Shown in pieces: positions 56,049-64,000 of a stretch of DNA of 64,000 bases; the first letter of the stretch is position 1; each line of letters opens with the position of its first letter. The position numbers were made by a program, and so were the translations under genes. Source of the stretch: Tsukamurella spumae (GTDB lineage Bacteria; Actinomycetota; Actinomycetes; Mycobacteriales; Mycobacteriaceae); NCBI RefSeq assembly GCF_012396015.1, contig NZ_JAAXOQ010000013.1:49489-113488 (forward strand), read 5' to 3'. The notes below the pieces were generated by a model. That model was given only the letters and a program-made list of their open reading frames with translations. It was not told the DNA's origin and did not search any database.

Positions 56049-57365
56049 ATGGAAGACATGGCAGACATCCGTAGTTTCAGCACGCTCGGCGGACAGTTCC
56101 CCAACGTCGTCGTCACCGCGATCGAGATGACCACCTCGATCGGCACCGACACCGAGTCCACGTGGGAGGGCCTCCTCGCCGGCAAGAGCGGCATCCGCGA
56201 GCTCAAGGGCGACTTCATCGGCGTCGACATCGCCGATCTTCCGGTTCGCTTCGGCGGCCAGCTCCTCGAGGATCCCACCTCGGAGGTCCCCGAGCGTCCC
56301 GACCGCAAGTACGCGGGCGACATCAGCAAGCAGCACGTCTCCAAGCGCCGCATGTCCTACGTGGAGCAGGCCGCGCATGTCATCACCAAGCGCCTGTGGG
56401 ACAAGGCCGGCCGTCCCGATGTCGACCACAACCGCCTCGCCGCGGTCGTCGGCACGGGTCTCGGCGGCGGCGAGTCGATGGTCGAGGCCGTCGACGCGCT
56501 GCGCGATCACGGCGTCCGCAAGGTCTCGCCGTTCACCGTGCAGATGGCCATGCCGAACGGTGCCTGCGCCGTCTCGGCCCTGGAGATCGGCGCCCGCGCC
56601 GGTGCCATCGCCCCCGTCTCCGCGTGTTCGACCGGCAACGAGGCCATCGCCCACGCCTGGCGCCAGATCGTCCTGGGCGACGCCGACATCGCCGTCTGCG
56701 GCGGTATCGAGGGACGCATCGACAGCCCCGTCATCGCCCCGTTCGCGATGATGCGCGCCCTGTCCACCCGCAACGACGATCCGCTCTCGGCATCGCGTCC
56801 GTTCGACAAGGACCGTGACGGCTTCGTCTTCGGCGAGGCGCAGGCCCTGATGATCATCGAGACCGAGGAGCACGCCCTCGCCCGCGGCGCGAAGCCCATC
56901 GCGCGCCTGCTCGGCGCCGGCATCACCTCCGACGGCTACCACATGGTCTCCCCCGACGTCGAGGGCGGCGGCGCCGCTCGCGCCATGAAGCGCGCGATGG
57001 AGACCGCCGGCCTGACCCGCGCGGACATCGACTACATCAACGCGCACGCCACTGCGACCCCGATCGGCGACCTCGCCGAGGCCAAGGCCATCAACGCGGT
57101 CGTCGGCACCGACGCCGCGATCTACGCCCCGAAGGGCGCGCTGGGCCACTCGATCGGCGCCGTCGGCGCCCTCGAGGCCGCCCTGACGGTGCTGTCGCTG
57201 CGCGACGGCGTCATCCCGCCGACCCTCAACCTGGAGAACCAGGACCCCGAGATCGAGCTCGACGTGGTGCACGGCGAGGCACGCAAGGGCGACTACAAGT
57301 ACGCGCTGAACAACTCTTTCGGCTTCGGCGGCCACGACGTGGCGCTGGCCTTCGGCAAGTACTGA
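56049..57365 (+). CDS. kasA: beta-ketoacyl-ACP synthase of FAS-II (KasA/KasB)
   Basis: A 438-residue condensing enzyme of the type II fatty-acid synthase that extends mycolic-acid precursors. The catalytic triad is intact: C193 in [11 protein letters not shown]333 in [11 protein letters not shown] and H367 in [12 protein letters not shown], with the lysine K362 nearby. The family [13 protein letters not shown] start and [16 protein letters not shown] end are present. KasA and KasB cannot be distinguished by eye. It stands alone here, away from fabD, acpM and accD, unlike the mycobacterial cluster. A strong terminator follows. Confidence 0.93.
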   Translation: MEDMADIRSFSTLGGQFPNVVVTAIEMTTSIGTDTESTWEGLLAGKSGIRELKGDFIGVDIADLPVRFGGQLLEDPTSEVPERPDRKYAGDISKQHVSKRRMSYVEQAAHVITKRLWDKAGRPDVDHNRLAAVVGTGLGGGESMVEAVDALRDHGVRKVSPFTVQMAMPNGACAVSALEIGARAGAIAPVSACSTGNEAIAHAWRQIVLGDADIAVCGGIEGRIDSPVIAPFAMMRALSTRNDDPLSASRPFDKDRDGFVFGEAQALMIIETEEHALARGAKPIARLLGAGITSDGYHMVSPDVEGGGAARAMKRAMETAGLTRADIDYINAHATATPIGDLAEAKAINAVVGTDAAIYAPKGALGHSIGAVGALEAALTVLSLRDGVIPPTLNLENQDPEIELDVVHGEARKGDYKYALNNSFGFGGHDVALAFGKY

Positions 57366-57379
57366 TCCGCTCCATCAGG

Positions 57380-57420
57380 ACCGGCGGTCGGGATTCGTCC
57401 CGGCCGCCGGTTCTCGTTTT
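57380..57420 (+). terminator. rho-independent terminator after kasA
   Basis: A 14-bp stem with one wobble pair (57380-57393 with 57398-57411), a TTCG tetraloop and a TCTCGTTTT tail, 14 bp after the kasA stop. This is the most classical terminator in the window. Confidence 0.9.
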
Positions 57421-57450
57421 CGACGGTGCGCCGCCGAGCCGCCTCGGGAC

Positions 57451-57849
57451 CTACGCGGGATCGTCCGTGTCCCACGCTGAAGTGATCAGGTCCTGCCACG
57501 TCGTCGCGATGTAGGGCACGACCGGATAGCCGAGAGGCATGGCGTCCCGGACCTCGCGCCTCGATACGGCGCTGGCCATCGTTCCCGGGTCGAACACAAC
57601 CGCACCGCATGAATCGAGCAGCTCCCAAATCAAACGGAAATCGTCGGCACGCCCCGGTCGATCGAAGGTGATTGCATTGCCACTGACGATGGAAATATCC
57701 GTGTACGTACACGATTCGGGGTCCCCGTGAACGAGACCTCTGGGGCCAGGGACGACTCCGAACCTGTTCATGATCTCGTCGATCTGGCCCGCATCGAACT
57801 CCGGCATGTCGCCGTCCCTCACCGGCATGACGATCAAACTCCACCCCAT
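57451..57849 (-). CDS. hypothetical protein next to MazEF
   Basis: A 132-residue cytoplasmic protein that I do not recognise. The N-terminus WSLIVMPVRDGDMPEFDAGQ and a middle FRLIWELLDSCGAVVFDPGT give a mixed alpha/beta pattern without catalytic motif. GC content is slightly lower than in its neighbours. It lies 9 bp downstream of the MazF gene on the same strand and may be part of that transcript, or an immunity-like cargo. Confidence 0.65.
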   Translation of the reverse strand: MGWSLIVMPVRDGDMPEFDAGQIDEIMNRFGVVPGPRGLVHGDPESCTYTDISIVSGNAITFDRPGRADDFRLIWELLDSCGAVVFDPGTMASAVSRREVRDAMPLGYPVVPYIATTWQDLITSAWDTDDPA

Positions 57850-57858
57850 GGCTTGAGG

Positions 57859-58185
57859 CTACTCAGCTAGACCCAGGAACATCGGAATGCGCTGGCCGAT
57901 CGTGATGAGGTGCTCGCGTTCAAGCACCCCCACGCGCTCACGCAGATTCGCGCGCTTGAGCGTGGTGACCGCGTCGATCATCGCCCAGGAGTCCTGGGAG
58001 AGTCCGTTCTCCGGGCTGGCCGGAACCGGCACCCGCAACAGGGGCATCGCTCGCTCACTGCTGGTCAAGAAGCACACCGTCACGGCCTCGGTCGCATCGA
58101 AGTAGTCACTCTGCAGGATGACCACCGGCCGCGGTTTCGACGCCCGGCCGGATCCTGCTCCCGTCCAGATCTCGCCACGCTTCAA
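57859..58185 (-). CDS. mazF: MazF/PemK-type mRNA interferase toxin
   Basis: A 108-residue toxin that cleaves mRNA. The N-terminal LKRGEIWTGAG and KPRPVVILQSDYFDATEAVT are the MazF core, with the catalytic arginine in PRPVVI, and the C-terminal helix is typical. It starts at the TTG at 58185, which overlaps the antitoxin stop as TTGA, the classical coupled layout. A long upstream extension of the frame is antisense noise. The target motif is not predictable from sequence. Confidence 0.9.
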   Translation of the reverse strand: MKRGEIWTGAGSGRASKPRPVVILQSDYFDATEAVTVCFLTSSERAMPLLRVPVPASPENGLSQDSWAMIDAVTTLKRANLRERVGVLEREHLITIGQRIPMFLGLAE

Positions 58186-58385
58186 TCGGCGTCCCAGTCC
58201 GTCACGTCTTCGATGAAGTCGTGCACGGCGCGCGTCTGAAGATCCGCAGCAGCGATCACCGATTCGCGGTGCGCCTGCTCGGCGAACCCCTCGGCACGCG
58301 TGTCCGGCACCCATATCTGGATCGGGCGCAGCCCCTTCTCGCGCAGTGCCGCGCGGTGCCGTGCCACCCGGTCCTTGGTGCTCAT
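58182..58385 (-). CDS. mazE: MazE-type antitoxin (DUF3018)
   Basis: A 67-residue antitoxin of the DUF3018/MazE class: MSTKDRVARHRAALREKGLR then PIQIWVPDTRAEGFAEQAHR is the N-terminal DNA-binding part, and the acidic C-terminal VHDFIEDVTDWDAD would wrap around MazF. It neutralises the toxin and represses the operon. The perfect palindrome just upstream, overlapping a -10 element, is its likely operator. Confidence 0.9.
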   Translation of the reverse strand: MSTKDRVARHRAALREKGLRPIQIWVPDTRAEGFAEQAHRESVIAAADLQTRAVHDFIEDVTDWDAD

Positions 58386-58392
58386 GACCCGA

Positions 58393-58406
58393 TGTTACAT
58401 GTAACA
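58393..58406 (-). promoter_or_regulatory. MazEF operator overlapping a -10 element
   Basis: TGTTACATGTAACA is a perfect 14-bp palindrome 7 bp upstream of the antitoxin ATG. On the minus strand it contains TAACAT, a good -10 hexamer, six bases before the start codon, implying a leaderless mRNA and repression by direct occlusion. Confidence 0.68.
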
Positions 58407-58432
58407 CGACGTCCACACGTGGGACGGAGCGA

Positions 58433-59665
58433 TCAGACGGCGAAGGCTCCGCGGTTCCCCTTGACGTCACCCTCCTTGAGCACCAGGAGGATGTTCTCGT
58501 TGTCGCCGACCAGGTCGGCGTCCTGACTCGGATCGCCCTTGACGACGACCACGTCGGCGAGTTTGCCCGCCTCGAGAGTGCCCAGCGTGTCCAACAGGCC
58601 GCAGAGCTCGGCGGAGTTCTTGGTGGCCGCGGAGATCGCCTGCAGCGGAGTCATGCCGCCGAACTTGACGAGCAGGCCCACCTCCTGGAGGTTAGTGCCG
58701 TGGTCGGGCACCAGGCCGGCATCGGTACCGGTGGCGATCTTGATCCCGGCCGCGACCGAGCGGCGAATGGAGTCCTGCGCCATCGCGTGCCACTTCTCGC
58801 TCTTGGCCACGGCCTGCGGAGTGGCAGTGTCCGGATGCAGCGTCTCCAGCAGCGTCGGCACGAGGAACTGACCGTTCTTCACCATCTCCGCACGGAGCTC
58901 ATCGTCGATCTCGTAGCCGTGCTCGATGCTCCGCACACCGCCGCGCACCGCAGCCGCGATGCCCTTGAGCCCGATCGCGTGCGCGGCGACGGGACGTCCG
59001 CCGTACCCCTCGCCCTCCTCGACGAGCGCTTCGACGAGCTCCTGCCGCGCGCCCAGGTAGTCGGGCTCGTCATTGATGGACGTGACCCCGCCGCTCGAGG
59101 CGACCTTGATGACGTCAACGCCCTCGCGACAGAGCTTCCGGGCCTCGAGCCGGGCCTCGTCGACGCTGTCGATCAGGACGCCACCGACGACGGAGCTGCC
59201 GTCGACTCCGGACTTCAGATGGAAGTCCGCGTGGCCACCGGTCTGGCTCAGGAGCCGGTCCGCCACGAGGAGACGAGGCCCCTCGATGAGCCCGTGCGCG
59301 ACCGCATCGCGAACGCCGACGTCGACTCCCATGAGGTCGCGGACCGTCGTCACCCCGGCCTCGAGAGTCACCGCGAGCCGCTCGATCAACTCGAAGTAGC
59401 GGTACGACGGCGGGACCATCGCGGCCATGATCGGCGACCCCTTGGTGCCGGGCAGGGAAAGATGGACGTGCACGTCGAAGAATCCCGGACAGATGGTGTT
59501 TCCGTCGAGGTCGACCTTCGTCGCCCCATCGTCCGCCGGCGGGGCACCGTCCGCCGGTCCGGCGTAGGTGATGGTGGCACCGTCGACCACGACGACGGCA
59601 TTGTCAACGGGCACACCGCCGTTACCGTCGATGAGACGTGCATTGTGCAGAACGATCATCGTCAT
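58433..59665 (-). CDS. amidohydrolase family protein
   Basis: A 410-residue metal-dependent hydrolase of the amidohydrolase superfamily. Metal ligands are visible in HVHLSLPG (near 66-73), the carboxylated lysine in IKVASSGGVTS, AAHAIGL and SIEHGYEI, and the catalytic Asp in IATGTDAGLVPDHG. The closest described group hydrolyses Xaa-Arg/prolidase-type dipeptides or related amides. GAGAGG precedes the ATG at 59665. It is the last of three hydrolase genes on this strand behind an AraC regulator. Confidence 0.88.
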   Translation of the reverse strand: MTMIVLHNARLIDGNGGVPVDNAVVVVDGATITYAGPADGAPPADDGATKVDLDGNTICPGFFDVHVHLSLPGTKGSPIMAAMVPPSYRYFELIERLAVTLEAGVTTVRDLMGVDVGVRDAVAHGLIEGPRLLVADRLLSQTGGHADFHLKSGVDGSSVVGGVLIDSVDEARLEARKLCREGVDVIKVASSGGVTSINDEPDYLGARQELVEALVEEGEGYGGRPVAAHAIGLKGIAAAVRGGVRSIEHGYEIDDELRAEMVKNGQFLVPTLLETLHPDTATPQAVAKSEKWHAMAQDSIRRSVAAGIKIATGTDAGLVPDHGTNLQEVGLLVKFGGMTPLQAISAATKNSAELCGLLDTLGTLEAGKLADVVVVKGDPSQDADLVGDNENILLVLKEGDVKGNRGAFAV

Positions 59666-59722
59666 GTCCTCTCATCCACACCGTCGATTCGTCCGGTGCT
59701 TGCCAGCGAAAACGGGGCGCAC

Positions 59723-61159
59723 TCACCGGTTCTTGTACACCACACCGTCCTTCATGATCACGTCGAAGTTCTTCGTGGGATCGGCGATGAGACCGACATC
59801 GGCCAGCGGGTCGCCGTTGACCAGGATCACGTCGGCCAGGGCATTCGGTTCCACGACGCCGAGCACTCCGGAGTAGGGGCTCCGCGGGCCGCTCAACGCG
59901 AGGAGCTGGGCGTTGTCATAGGTGGCCAGCCGCAGCAGTTCGGCCGGACTGAACCACTCGCTGAGCGAGAGCAGCATCTGGTTCTGCTTCGGGTTCATCT
60001 CGGGCTCGAAGAGGAAGTCGGTGCCCCACGCGAGCTTCACCCCGGCCTTCTTCGCCATCGGCCACACCCGGGAGTTGCCTTCAAGGATCCCCTGCCGCTT
60101 GGCCTTCCGTTCCGCGGGCATCGAGTCCGAGTTCGGGACCAGGTACTGTCCGGACAACCAGATCCCCCGCTCCGCCAGCAGGTCGATCGTCGGCTGGTCG
60201 AGCAACTGCCCGTGCTCGATGCACTGCACACCCGCTTCGACGGCCCGTCGCACCGACTTCGGGGTGTACGCGTGCACGGTGACATAGGTGTTCCAGTCAC
60301 TCGCGGCATCGACCCCGGCCCGCTGCTCGTCGAGGGTGAACTGCGTGACATCGATCGGGTCGTACGCCGAGGAGGTGCCGCCGCCGGCCGTCATCTTGAT
60401 CTGGCTGGCCCCGAATCGCAGGTTCTCCCGCACCGCGGTCAGGACCTCGGCGCGCCCGTCGACGATGAAGGTCGCGCCCAGCTTCTCCGCCCGGGACTGC
60501 TGGGAGGTGAAGCGCCGGGCCAACTCGTCGGCGGTGCGGAAATCGCCGTGCCCGGCGGTGGGCGAGACCATGGCACCGGACGGCCACTCGCGCGGCCCCG
60601 TCGCCTTCCCCTTGTCGATGGCCGCCTTCAACGGGAAGATCGGGCCTCCGAGGTCCCGGACCGACGTGAACCCGCGCATCAACATCGCACCGGCCGATGC
60701 GAGCGCCCCCTTCGCGTAGTCGTCCGGGGTGAGGGCGGCGTCGGACAGCTGGGCCATCGTGGTGCTGCCGAACATCAGGTGGACGTGGTTGTCGATCAGA
60801 CCGGGCATCAACGTGCGGCCGCGACCGTCGACGACGGTGGTGTCGGCCCGGGCCTGCAGGCCCGGGCCGATCGTCTCGATGACATGCCCACGAACGAAGA
60901 CATCGGTGGGCTCACCGAGGCGACCCGCACGGACATCGAGCACCCGCACGTTGCGGAACAGCGTGTTGGGCTTCGCAGGCACAGGGGGCGCCGAAGGCGT
61001 CGACGATGCCGCTCCCAAGGTGGTCCCATCGCTGGAGCACGCCGCGGTGCCGAGGAGCACCGCGCCGATGGACGCAGCTCCCAGCGCGGCGAGGAAATCA
61101 CGGCGCCCCCACCCGGAGCCCGAACCGCAACACGACTGGTGACGATTGTTTCCCCGCAC
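59723..61159 (-). CDS. Tat-exported amidohydrolase lipoprotein
   Basis: A 478-residue second amidohydrolase, exported. The N-terminus has a Tat motif GRRDFLAALGAASIGAVLLG followed by a lipobox-like TAACSS, so it is probably a folded Tat lipoprotein. The enzyme domain repeats the superfamily pattern: DNHVHLMFG, IKMTAGGGTSS (lysine), VHAYTPKS, CIEHGQLL and WGTDFLFEPE. It resembles its neighbour and probably arose by duplication, adding a periplasmic/outer-envelope site of action. AAGGGG precedes the GTG at 61159. Confidence 0.88.
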   Translation of the reverse strand: MRGNNRHQSCCGSGSGWGRRDFLAALGAASIGAVLLGTAACSSDGTTLGAASSTPSAPPVPAKPNTLFRNVRVLDVRAGRLGEPTDVFVRGHVIETIGPGLQARADTTVVDGRGRTLMPGLIDNHVHLMFGSTTMAQLSDAALTPDDYAKGALASAGAMLMRGFTSVRDLGGPIFPLKAAIDKGKATGPREWPSGAMVSPTAGHGDFRTADELARRFTSQQSRAEKLGATFIVDGRAEVLTAVRENLRFGASQIKMTAGGGTSSAYDPIDVTQFTLDEQRAGVDAASDWNTYVTVHAYTPKSVRRAVEAGVQCIEHGQLLDQPTIDLLAERGIWLSGQYLVPNSDSMPAERKAKRQGILEGNSRVWPMAKKAGVKLAWGTDFLFEPEMNPKQNQMLLSLSEWFSPAELLRLATYDNAQLLALSGPRSPYSGVLGVVEPNALADVILVNGDPLADVGLIADPTKNFDVIMKDGVVYKNR

Positions 61160-61373
61160 GGTCTGCCCCTTCTTGACAAACCCGACAAACGACCACCGGA
61201 TGTTAACACCGGCCCGACACCTCCGCACCGAACCGGGAGTCCCTCGGCCACGCCGGATCCACCTGCGCCGAAACGGTATTCGGAATTCCTCGTGTCCCGA
61301 TCAGCGCAGCGGACAGATTCCGTAGCTACCTAACGATCGCCGTCGCGCAGCGGCGACGCGCCAGGACGATTCG

Positions 61374-62570
61374 CTAGGTCAAGGACTGATAGGTCCGGGT
61401 CTCGAAATCCAGGAACGCATTGAACGAGGCGGGATCCGCGAACGGCAGGATCTGCGTCGCCCACAGCCCGGCGACGTCGGCGCTCCGGTCGATCCAGTAG
61501 TACAGGTTCGCGAGTCCCGCCCAGCCCACGGAGCCGGCCGTACGGCCCGTGGGTGCCTGCTCGTCGTTCACCATGAACGTGTACGCCCAACTCTTCGACT
61601 GCCCGGGGAAGAACTCGGCGTCGTTGGAGAGGGCCGGCTCGACCCCGGGCAGCATCGTCGACTGCAATCCGTCGAGCCCGTTGCGTACCGCCGCCGCGAC
61701 CGTCTCGGGCCTCAGGACCCTCCCGTGCTCGCCCGCACCGTCGTCGAGCCACATCCGCAGGAACCGGGTGTAGTCGGGCACAGTCGAATACAGGCCGTGG
61801 CCACCCATGTGCACCTCGGGCTCCTGCGGCAGTACCAGGCCGGTCGGCACGAGCGCCCCGTCGGCGGTGCGCTGATGGATCTCGGTGAGCCGCTCGGACA
61901 TCGAGGTGGTGAGCGTGAAAGCGGTGTCGCGCATACCGAGGGGCTCGAACACGCGCTCGGCCATGACCTCGCCGAGGCGCTTGCCGCGGATCGATTCGAC
62001 TACCAGGCCCGCCCAGTCCATGTTGCTGCCGTAGTTCCATCGCGTTCCCGGCTCGAAGATCAAAGGCGTTGCCAGCGATCGCTTCTCGGCCGTGATCACA
62101 CTGGGCTGGCGACCGTCCTCGGAGAGGCGGTGATAGGACTCGTCGAAGAACGAGTACGCGAAGCCTGCGGTGTGGAGCATGAGCATGCGCGTGGTGATCG
62201 GCGTCTTCGCCGCGCGCAGGATCGGCTCACCCTGCTCGGTGAATCCATCGAGGACGGGGATGTCGGCGATCTCCGGCACGTACTGCGCCGCCGGGGCATC
62301 GAGGTCCAGCAGTCCGTCCTCGATGCACTGCAGAACGGTGGTGCCGGTGACAGCCTTGGTCGTGGAGAACATCGCGAAGACGGAGTCGGAGGTCATCGCC
62401 GCATCGGACGCGTTCGAGCGCACGCCCGAAGCACCCTCGTAGATCGTGCCGGTCGATCGTGTCACCGAGGCGACCACGCCGGGCACCCCGCCGTTGCCCT
62501 GTCTCGTCGTCGCCTCGGTCAGAACCTCATCGAGCACCTGGTTCAATCCGGATACATCCGCGGCGGTCAT
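61374..62570 (-). CDS. class C beta-lactamase-like serine hydrolase
   Basis: A 398-residue serine hydrolase of the beta-lactamase/EstB family. The nucleophile is in [12 protein letters not shown] (S-x-x-K, about 68-71) and the Y-x-N/S motif in WNYGSNMDW. No signal peptide is obvious, which suits an esterase such as EstB rather than a beta-lactamase. AAGGAG precedes the ATG. It is downstream of the AraC gene and upstream of the amidohydrolases, all one strand, so a shared catabolic role is plausible. Confidence 0.87.
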   Translation of the reverse strand: MTAADVSGLNQVLDEVLTEATTRQGNGGVPGVVASVTRSTGTIYEGASGVRSNASDAAMTSDSVFAMFSTTKAVTGTTVLQCIEDGLLDLDAPAAQYVPEIADIPVLDGFTEQGEPILRAAKTPITTRMLMLHTAGFAYSFFDESYHRLSEDGRQPSVITAEKRSLATPLIFEPGTRWNYGSNMDWAGLVVESIRGKRLGEVMAERVFEPLGMRDTAFTLTTSMSERLTEIHQRTADGALVPTGLVLPQEPEVHMGGHGLYSTVPDYTRFLRMWLDDGAGEHGRVLRPETVAAAVRNGLDGLQSTMLPGVEPALSNDAEFFPGQSKSWAYTFMVNDEQAPTGRTAGSVGWAGLANLYYWIDRSADVAGLWATQILPFADPASFNAFLDFETRTYQSLT

Positions 62571-62703
62571 GAATCACACTCCTTCTGCGCTGTGAACTAC
62601 AACACAGGAGGCTATGGAGCTTCCTCCGGTCCACATGCCTGCGATCGGCACCGGATGATCGCCATCGGCATCGATTTCGGACCGCTCGGATCGAGCGCTC
62701 CGC

Positions 62704-63708
62704 TCAGCGGGGACCTCCCGCGGAGCCGCGGGCCAGGGTCGCCGAGGGATTCTCCCCGAAGCGACGCGTGTACGCCGCCGCGAAGACGCTCATGTTCACG
62801 TAGCCCCAGCTCCGGGCCACCGCAGAGACCGATGGCGCGCCGGCGGACAGCTCCCGGTAGGCCCCGCACAGTCGTTGCTCCACCAGGTACGCGCGGGGCG
62901 ACATACCCACGTACCGGTTGAAACCACTGCTGAGGCTCCGTGCGCTGACCCCGGCGGCGGCCGCGATATCAGTGACCGTCGGCAGGTCCCGGGCATGCGC
63001 ATCGATATAGCTGACGGCCACTCGAACCTGCCGGGGTGCAGCCACCCTGGGCGCCTCGCGGAGATCAACCCCGGCGCGGTGCGCCCATTCCTCGAGGAGT
63101 TGGGAAGCGATCATCTCCTGCAGATTCGTGCCGATCGGTCCCGCCGTCGCCTTCTCCGGGGCGGCGGCCACCGTTCGCGTCGCGTACTCGAGGAGGGAGA
63201 GCCAGGCGCTGTCGGCCCCGCCGATCGCGCAGCGGTGCGTCCACAACCGGTCGTCCGGAACGTGCCCCCACCATCGCAGGGCGAGATCTGCGAGAAGCCC
63301 ATGGGGCACGGTCAGATTCAGCTGGAGATGGTCGGGATCGGCCTCCAAGCCGTAGCTGCTGCGGCTGCAGTCGGCGACGTAGGTCTGCCCGGTGGTCAGC
63401 TCTGCACTGTGGGGTGTGCCGGGCGCATGCCGGGTCCACCCGCGCAGAGTGGTCAGCACCAGCACGTTCCCCGCATCGGAATCGAAGTTGTCGAGGTCCA
63501 CTCCGACGCCGTAGCGGAAGCGGGTCATCGTGATGTCGCCGATCTGTACGGAGAACATCGACGACCGGGGTACCGCATTGCGTCCCAGCGGCCGCACGTC
63601 GAAGGCCATGTACTTGTCGTCGGTCCATGAGCGAATGGCATCCCAGTCGGTTTCAGCGGCCACGAGCTGCCTACTGCCCACCGGGCGCGGATCCAGTTCC
63701 GGCGACAC
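62704..63708 (-). CDS. AraC-family transcriptional regulator
   Basis: A 334-residue regulator with a large N-terminal cupin-like sensor (about 1-200; AraC-binding-like-domain style, GVGVDLDNFDSDAGNVLVLT) and a C-terminal AraC HTH (about 235-330; TDIAAAAGVSARSLSSGFNR and YVGMSPRAYLVEQRL, then ARSWGYVNMSVFAAAYTRRF). GGTGGAG precedes the GTG at 63708. It lies 133 bp upstream of the serine hydrolase gene and 18 bp from the tRNA fragment, and likely controls the hydrolase cluster. Confidence 0.9.
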   Translation of the reverse strand: MSPELDPRPVGSRQLVAAETDWDAIRSWTDDKYMAFDVRPLGRNAVPRSSMFSVQIGDITMTRFRYGVGVDLDNFDSDAGNVLVLTTLRGWTRHAPGTPHSAELTTGQTYVADCSRSSYGLEADPDHLQLNLTVPHGLLADLALRWWGHVPDDRLWTHRCAIGGADSAWLSLLEYATRTVAAAPEKATAGPIGTNLQEMIASQLLEEWAHRAGVDLREAPRVAAPRQVRVAVSYIDAHARDLPTVTDIAAAAGVSARSLSSGFNRYVGMSPRAYLVEQRLCGAYRELSAGAPSVSAVARSWGYVNMSVFAAAYTRRFGENPSATLARGSAGGPR

Positions 63709-63726
63709 GTCTCCACCCTATGCGAG

Positions 63727-63775
63727 TGGTGCCCCCGGTGAGACTCGAACTCACACTGGACGGGTTTTGAAACCG
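63727..63775 (-). repeat. tRNA 3'-half, probable integration attachment site
   Basis: On the minus strand this is the 3' half of a tRNA: anticodon-loop region, variable stretch, a perfect T-arm (GTGAG-TTCGAGT-CTCAC, complement of 63738-63754), acceptor strand CGGGGGC, discriminator A and encoded CCA (63727-63729). The matching 5' acceptor strand GCCCCCG and the D-arm are absent to the right. Such 3' fragments are the classical attR/attL scars left by integrases that use tRNA genes. Confidence 0.7.
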
Positions 63776-63847
63776 CCCTATCTGGGGATTCATGATTCGA
63801 GCAACGATTGGGTGCGCGAATAACCGCAGTTCAAAGCGTTGATAGCA

Positions 63848-63899
63848 ATGGGTAGCGATGGGTGCGAATTGAGCTACTGCGGACTGGCTGCGGACTGGC
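63848..63899. repeat. short direct repeats in the element end
   Basis: TGCGGACTGGC occurs twice in tandem at 63878-63888 and 63889-63899. ATGGGT recurs at 63848-63853 and 63858-63863 with a 10-bp period, and ATTGGGTGCG lies just upstream near 63807. Regular short repeats beside an att site may be integrase arm-binding sites. Confidence 0.4.
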
Positions 63900-63908
63900 G
63901 AACGGGAA

Positions 63909-63938
63909 ACGCCCCCGCTCCTGCCCTCCTGGGGGCGT
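63909..63938. terminator. hairpin in the terminal att region
   Basis: ACGCCCCC (63909-63916) pairs with GGGGGCGT (63931-63938) around a 14-nt loop. It may terminate an integrase or other gene of the element entering from the right. I see no convincing gene from 63776 to 64000. Confidence 0.4.
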
Positions 63939-64000
63939 GGTGCGGGGGCGCAGGGCCGCGTGGCGCGATGGCGCCCCAAGAGGACGACCCTTGCCGGCTG

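Noticed and set aside
63671..63979. Short open frames spanning the tRNA fragment and terminal region
   Set aside because: They run through the tRNA T-arm and have no ribosome site or recognisable domain; the region is better read as an att site.

Overview
This is a high-GC chromosome segment from a mycolic-acid actinobacterium (order Mycobacteriales). The basis is the mycobacterial style of the proteins: a KasA-type ketoacyl-ACP synthase, Rv0203-like small secreted proteins, a DUF222/13E12 HNH protein, a deazaflavin-dependent nitroreductase-like protein and a GT39 membrane glycosyltransferase. The genus Tsukamurella is my guess from overall gene style; it is not proven by a marker gene here.

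Layout. 1-12 kb: the tail of a UvrD/HelD-type helicase, a universal stress protein, uvrB, a TRM11-like methyltransferase, a DUF402 protein, a TetR regulator divergent from a SNF2 helicase plus SWIM-finger pair, ansP, coaE, and an AztD-like lipoprotein behind a Zur-box-like palindrome. 12-21.4 kb: a polyol locus with xylulokinase, two polyol dehydrogenases, a SorC regulator and a complete ABC importer, closed by a strong terminator. 21.4-25.4 kb: rpsA, a methyltransferase, and three tandem hemophore-like secreted proteins. 25.4-27.7 kb: a small regulatory/toxin-antitoxin island. It holds two paralogous XRE regulators, each with the same 32-bp inverted repeat exactly 19 nt before its start, an orphan protein, a HigB-HigA toxin-antitoxin pair merged into one reading frame, and a gene fragment. 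27.7-36.5 kb: a HAD hydrolase, a membrane protein, polA, a GT39 glycosyltransferase, and a three-gene SPFH / zinc-ribbon / small membrane protein operon resembling ydjI-ydjG-ydjH. 36.7-47.2 kb: a YegP-like protein, a MerR-promoter-driven pair of HEAT-repeat proteins (one is the MerR regulator itself), a phospholipase C, a TetR/MFS efflux pair, a deazaflavin-type reductase, a DUF222 HNH protein, a xi-class GST, and a VOC/AraC pair. 47.3-51 kb: an ethanolamine permease-EutB-EutC operon. 51.1-56 kb: a protein joining a uracil-DNA-glycosylase-like domain to a Gre-factor-like C-terminus, a TetR with a PF10118-type protein and a membrane protein, and a frameshifted mgtC. 56-58.4 kb: kasA, an unknown protein and a MazEF pair. 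58.4-63.7 kb: two amidohydrolases, a class-C beta-lactamase-like serine hydrolase and an AraC regulator.

The right end (63727-63775) holds only the 3' half of a tRNA gene. It is followed by non-chromosomal-looking sequence with short tandem repeats and a hairpin. I read this as an attachment site, with an integrated element starting there and running out of the window.

How the genes work together. The polyol locus is self-contained: uptake, oxidation to a ketose, and phosphorylation to xylulose 5-phosphate. The eut operon imports and splits ethanolamine. Several regulators sit beside good palindromic operators, so much of their regulation can be read directly. The most unusual items are the UDG-Gre fusion, the merged HigBA frame, the paired XRE operator architecture, the MerR/HEAT module and the tRNA-fragment element boundary. 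There is no gene-free stretch over 300 bases; the longest is the terminal att region (63709-64000).
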